Shown here: positions 6,089-7,588 of the stretch, in pieces
Layout of the letters: every line of letters starts with the position of its first letter
Position numbering within the stretch: position 1 is the first letter of the stretch
Assembly (NCBI GenBank): GCA_019090185.1
Contig: JAHRWJ010000196.1
Location: 1 to 7,588 of the forward strand
Reading direction: 5' to 3'
DNA length: 7,588 bases
Source: Immundisolibacteraceae bacterium
GTDB lineage: Bacteria > Pseudomonadota > Gammaproteobacteria > Immundisolibacterales > Immundisolibacteraceae
Program-made: the position numbers and the translations under genes
The notes under the pieces: model-generated
What the model was told of the DNA's origin: nothing
The model's input: only the letters and a program-made list of their open reading frames with translations
The model's database searches: none

Positions 6089-7431
6089 TGCTGCTGCCCA
6101 GCTTCGTTAATGTAGATAACAAAACCTCACTAAACCGGCGTTTCTGGGGTTTGGCTGTGCCGCTGATCCTGTCGAATATTTCGGTTGCCCTGCTTGGTCT
6201 GGTTGATACAGGAGTGACTGGTCATCTCGATGGCGCCCATTTCCTGGGCGGGGTTGCTATCGGCGGAACGGTTTTTAGTTTTCTCTACTGGGGTTTTAAT
6301 TTCCTGAGGATGGGCACCAGTGGCCTCTGCGCACAGGCGCTAGGCAGGCAGGATAACCAGGCTATGCGTAGCGTGCTGTTGCAGGCGATCGCGCTGGCAG
6401 TGGTCATTAGCGCTTTACTGGTGGCGTTACAACAGCCGATCATTGATTTAGCGCTCGCCTTAATTGCGCCGAGTGAGGCAGTCGCGCAGCAGGCGCGCGG
6501 TTATTTTGCAATTCGGATCTGGGCGACTCCCGCTGCCTTATGTAACTTCGCTATGCTGGGATGGTTTGTCGGTCAGCAAAACGTGCGCGCGTCGCTCTAT
6601 CTGCTTCTGCTCATTAATAGTGTCAATATTTTGCTGGATTTCTGGCTGGTGGTGGGATTGGGTTGGGGGGTTGAGGGCGTTGCACTGGCCTCAGTCATCG
6701 CAGAGTTTGCTGGCTTATCGTTAGCATTGATGTTGGCGTCGACCAGACTTAAACGCTATCCCGGTCAGTGGGATTGGTCGGTTCTACGCAATCGATCTGC
6801 AATTGCAGCCTTACTACAGACCCATCAGCACCTGTTTGTCCGCACCCTGTTGCTGCTGGGGGTGTTTACGTTCTTTACGGCCCAGGCGGCTCGATTGGGC
6901 GATGCGGTGATCGCCGCCAATGCGGTGATGATGAATTTCTATTTGTTGGCTTCGTTTGCACTCGATGGCCTAGCCCATGCAGCGGAAGCGTTGGTAGGGG
7001 AGGCGGTGGGCGGAAAAAACGGTGCTTACCTGCGTCGGGTGATCAGGGTGGCGTTGTTCTGGGGAGTGCTAGTGTCGGCTCTGTTTGCAATTGCTTACCT
7101 AGCCGGCGGGCGCTGGCTCTATCAGCTGATGACCGACCTCTCGCAGGTTCGAGATTTGCTAGTGCTGCTATTACCCTGGGCGGTTTTGCTACCGATAACC
7201 TCGGTGCATGGGTTTATCTACGATGGCATTTATACCGGTGGTACCTGGACCCGGCAGATGCGTAGCACCATGTTCTTTAGTGTGTTCCTGGTGTATCTGC
7301 CTTGCTGGTATTTAACTCAGTCAATGGCCGTGCATGGGCTCTGGCTGGCGTTTGTGCTGTTTAATATCTCTCGGGGGGTAACCATGAGCTGGGTGATGCG
7401 GCGCAGGATACTACCGGCATTGGAATTTTAA
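6088..7431 (+). CDS. dinF: MATE-family efflux transporter, DinF-like
   Basis: A 447-residue inner-membrane multidrug and toxic-compound extrusion protein (E. coli DinF is about 459). About twelve membrane segments are apparent in two related halves. It follows E. coli DinF closely: LAVPLILSNISVALLGLVDT with conserved Asp40 in TM1 (22-41), TGHLD and LGGVAIGG (44-60), FLRMGTSGLCAQALG (72-86), NSVNILLDFWLVVGLGWGVEGVALASVIAE (177-206), ARLGDAVIAANAV (268-280), and FALDGLAHAAEALVGEAVG (290-308). MATE proteins export organic substrates using H+ or Na+ gradients; the DinF branch has been linked to oxidative-stress and bile-salt tolerance in E. coli, and its true substrate here is unknown. ATG 6088 gives a 14-residue lead before the first conserved block; its ribosome site is weak. 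It is not beside lexA, and no CTGT-N8-ACAG SOS box is seen upstream. Confidence 0.94.
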   Translation: MLLPSFVNVDNKTSLNRRFWGLAVPLILSNISVALLGLVDTGVTGHLDGAHFLGGVAIGGTVFSFLYWGFNFLRMGTSGLCAQALGRQDNQAMRSVLLQAIALAVVISALLVALQQPIIDLALALIAPSEAVAQQARGYFAIRIWATPAALCNFAMLGWFVGQQNVRASLYLLLLINSVNILLDFWLVVGLGWGVEGVALASVIAEFAGLSLALMLASTRLKRYPGQWDWSVLRNRSAIAALLQTHQHLFVRTLLLLGVFTFFTAQAARLGDAVIAANAVMMNFYLLASFALDGLAHAAEALVGEAVGGKNGAYLRRVIRVALFWGVLVSALFAIAYLAGGRWLYQLMTDLSQVRDLLVLLLPWAVLLPITSVHGFIYDGIYTGGTWTRQMRSTMFFSVFLVYLPCWYLTQSMAVHGLWLAFVLFNISRGVTMSWVMRRRILPALEF

Positions 7432-7441
7432 CAATGGCTGC

Positions 7442-7588
7442 TTAACTTGCTGGCTGTAGTGGTTCTGTCGGTTTACCACTGATTGGGGTCGTCGAGCCAT
7501 TGAGCTCCCAGGCAAACAGAATCACTTGAGCGACGGCTTTGTAGAGCGCTTCTGGAATCTCGTCGCCGAGTTCAAGCTGTCCCAGCAA
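7442..7588 (-). CDS. FlhB-like C-terminal domain protein (partial, 5' end outside window)
   Basis: Read on the minus strand, an open frame enters from the right edge and stops at TAA 7444-7442, giving 48 residues beginning LLGQLELGDEIPEALYKAV. The segment GDEIPEALYKAVAQVILFAWEL closely resembles the end of the cytoplasmic domain of FlhB/EscU export-switch proteins (IPEDLYxAVAEVLAYVY in relatives), followed by a short polar tail. Small stand-alone homologues of this domain, encoded near the flagellar hook-length gene fliK, are common in gammaproteobacteria, and that is the likely identity. Full FlhB cannot be excluded because the start is not visible. The stop lies 10 bases from the convergent dinF stop, leaving no room for a separate terminator between them. 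Confidence 0.7.
   Translation of the reverse strand: MLGQLELGDEIPEALYKAVAQVILFAWELNGSTTPISGKPTEPLQPAS

Noticed and set aside
6768..7265. Open frame of about 165 codons within dinF in another plus-strand frame.
   Set aside because: The dinF frame is strongly supported by family motifs throughout this stretch; the alternative product is Gly/Cys/Arg-rich without motifs.
7458..7480. AGTGGT/ACCACT hairpin as a bidirectional terminator for dinF and the FlhB-like gene.
   Set aside because: Six-bp stem with an 11-base loop, no T-run on either side, and it lies inside the FlhB-like coding region.
1..7588. A defence, mobile or other undescribed multi-gene system.
   Set aside because: Every gene but the Sel1-repeat one falls in a known housekeeping or transport family, and there is no integrase, transposase, toxin-antitoxin or repeat array to support an accessory island.

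Overview
The window reads as ordinary chromosome of a gammaproteobacterium, probably a free-living aquatic relative of the Pseudomonadales/Oceanospirillales group. The reasons are the gene order holB-pilZ-tatD (a type IV pilus PilZ between the clamp-loader delta' subunit and a TatD nuclease is typical of pseudomonads and relatives), the ubiquinone gene ubiG, protein-level resemblance throughout to gammaproteobacterial families, and moderate base composition. The genus cannot be fixed from this sequence alone. I see no insertion sequence, tRNA, rRNA, CRISPR array, phage gene or integration site.

Layout. (1) Positions 1-1585, plus strand: the 3' end of holB, pilZ overlapping it by 31 bases, then tatD; a replication/pilus/nuclease cluster probably read as one transcript. 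(2) Positions 1660-3348, minus strand: hemH (ferrochelatase) followed 3 bases later by ubiG (ubiquinone methyltransferase), convergent with tatD. They share a reading frame, separated by one stop and one codon, and ubiG must start at TTG. (3) Positions 3349-3519: divergent control region between hemH and a YnaI-like MscS channel. (4) Positions 3520-5854, plus strand: the MscS-family channel and a secreted Sel1-repeat protein of unknown function, possibly one transcript. (5) Positions 5855-6087: a 233-base non-coding leader holding two interleaved perfect inverted repeats, the second reaching the start codon of the next gene. (6) Positions 6088-7431: dinF, a MATE-family transporter. (7) Positions 7442-7588, minus strand: the C-terminal end of a small FlhB-like protein, running off the window.

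How the genes fit together: hemH and ubiG both supply respiratory-chain cofactors (haem and ubiquinone). The mechanosensitive channel and the periplasmic Sel1 protein may both act at the cell envelope, but that link is inferred only from adjacency. The rest is housekeeping. I do not find a clear undescribed multi-gene system. The least explained items are the structured dinF leader, the Sel1 protein with its unassigned middle region, and the hemH-ubiG junction.
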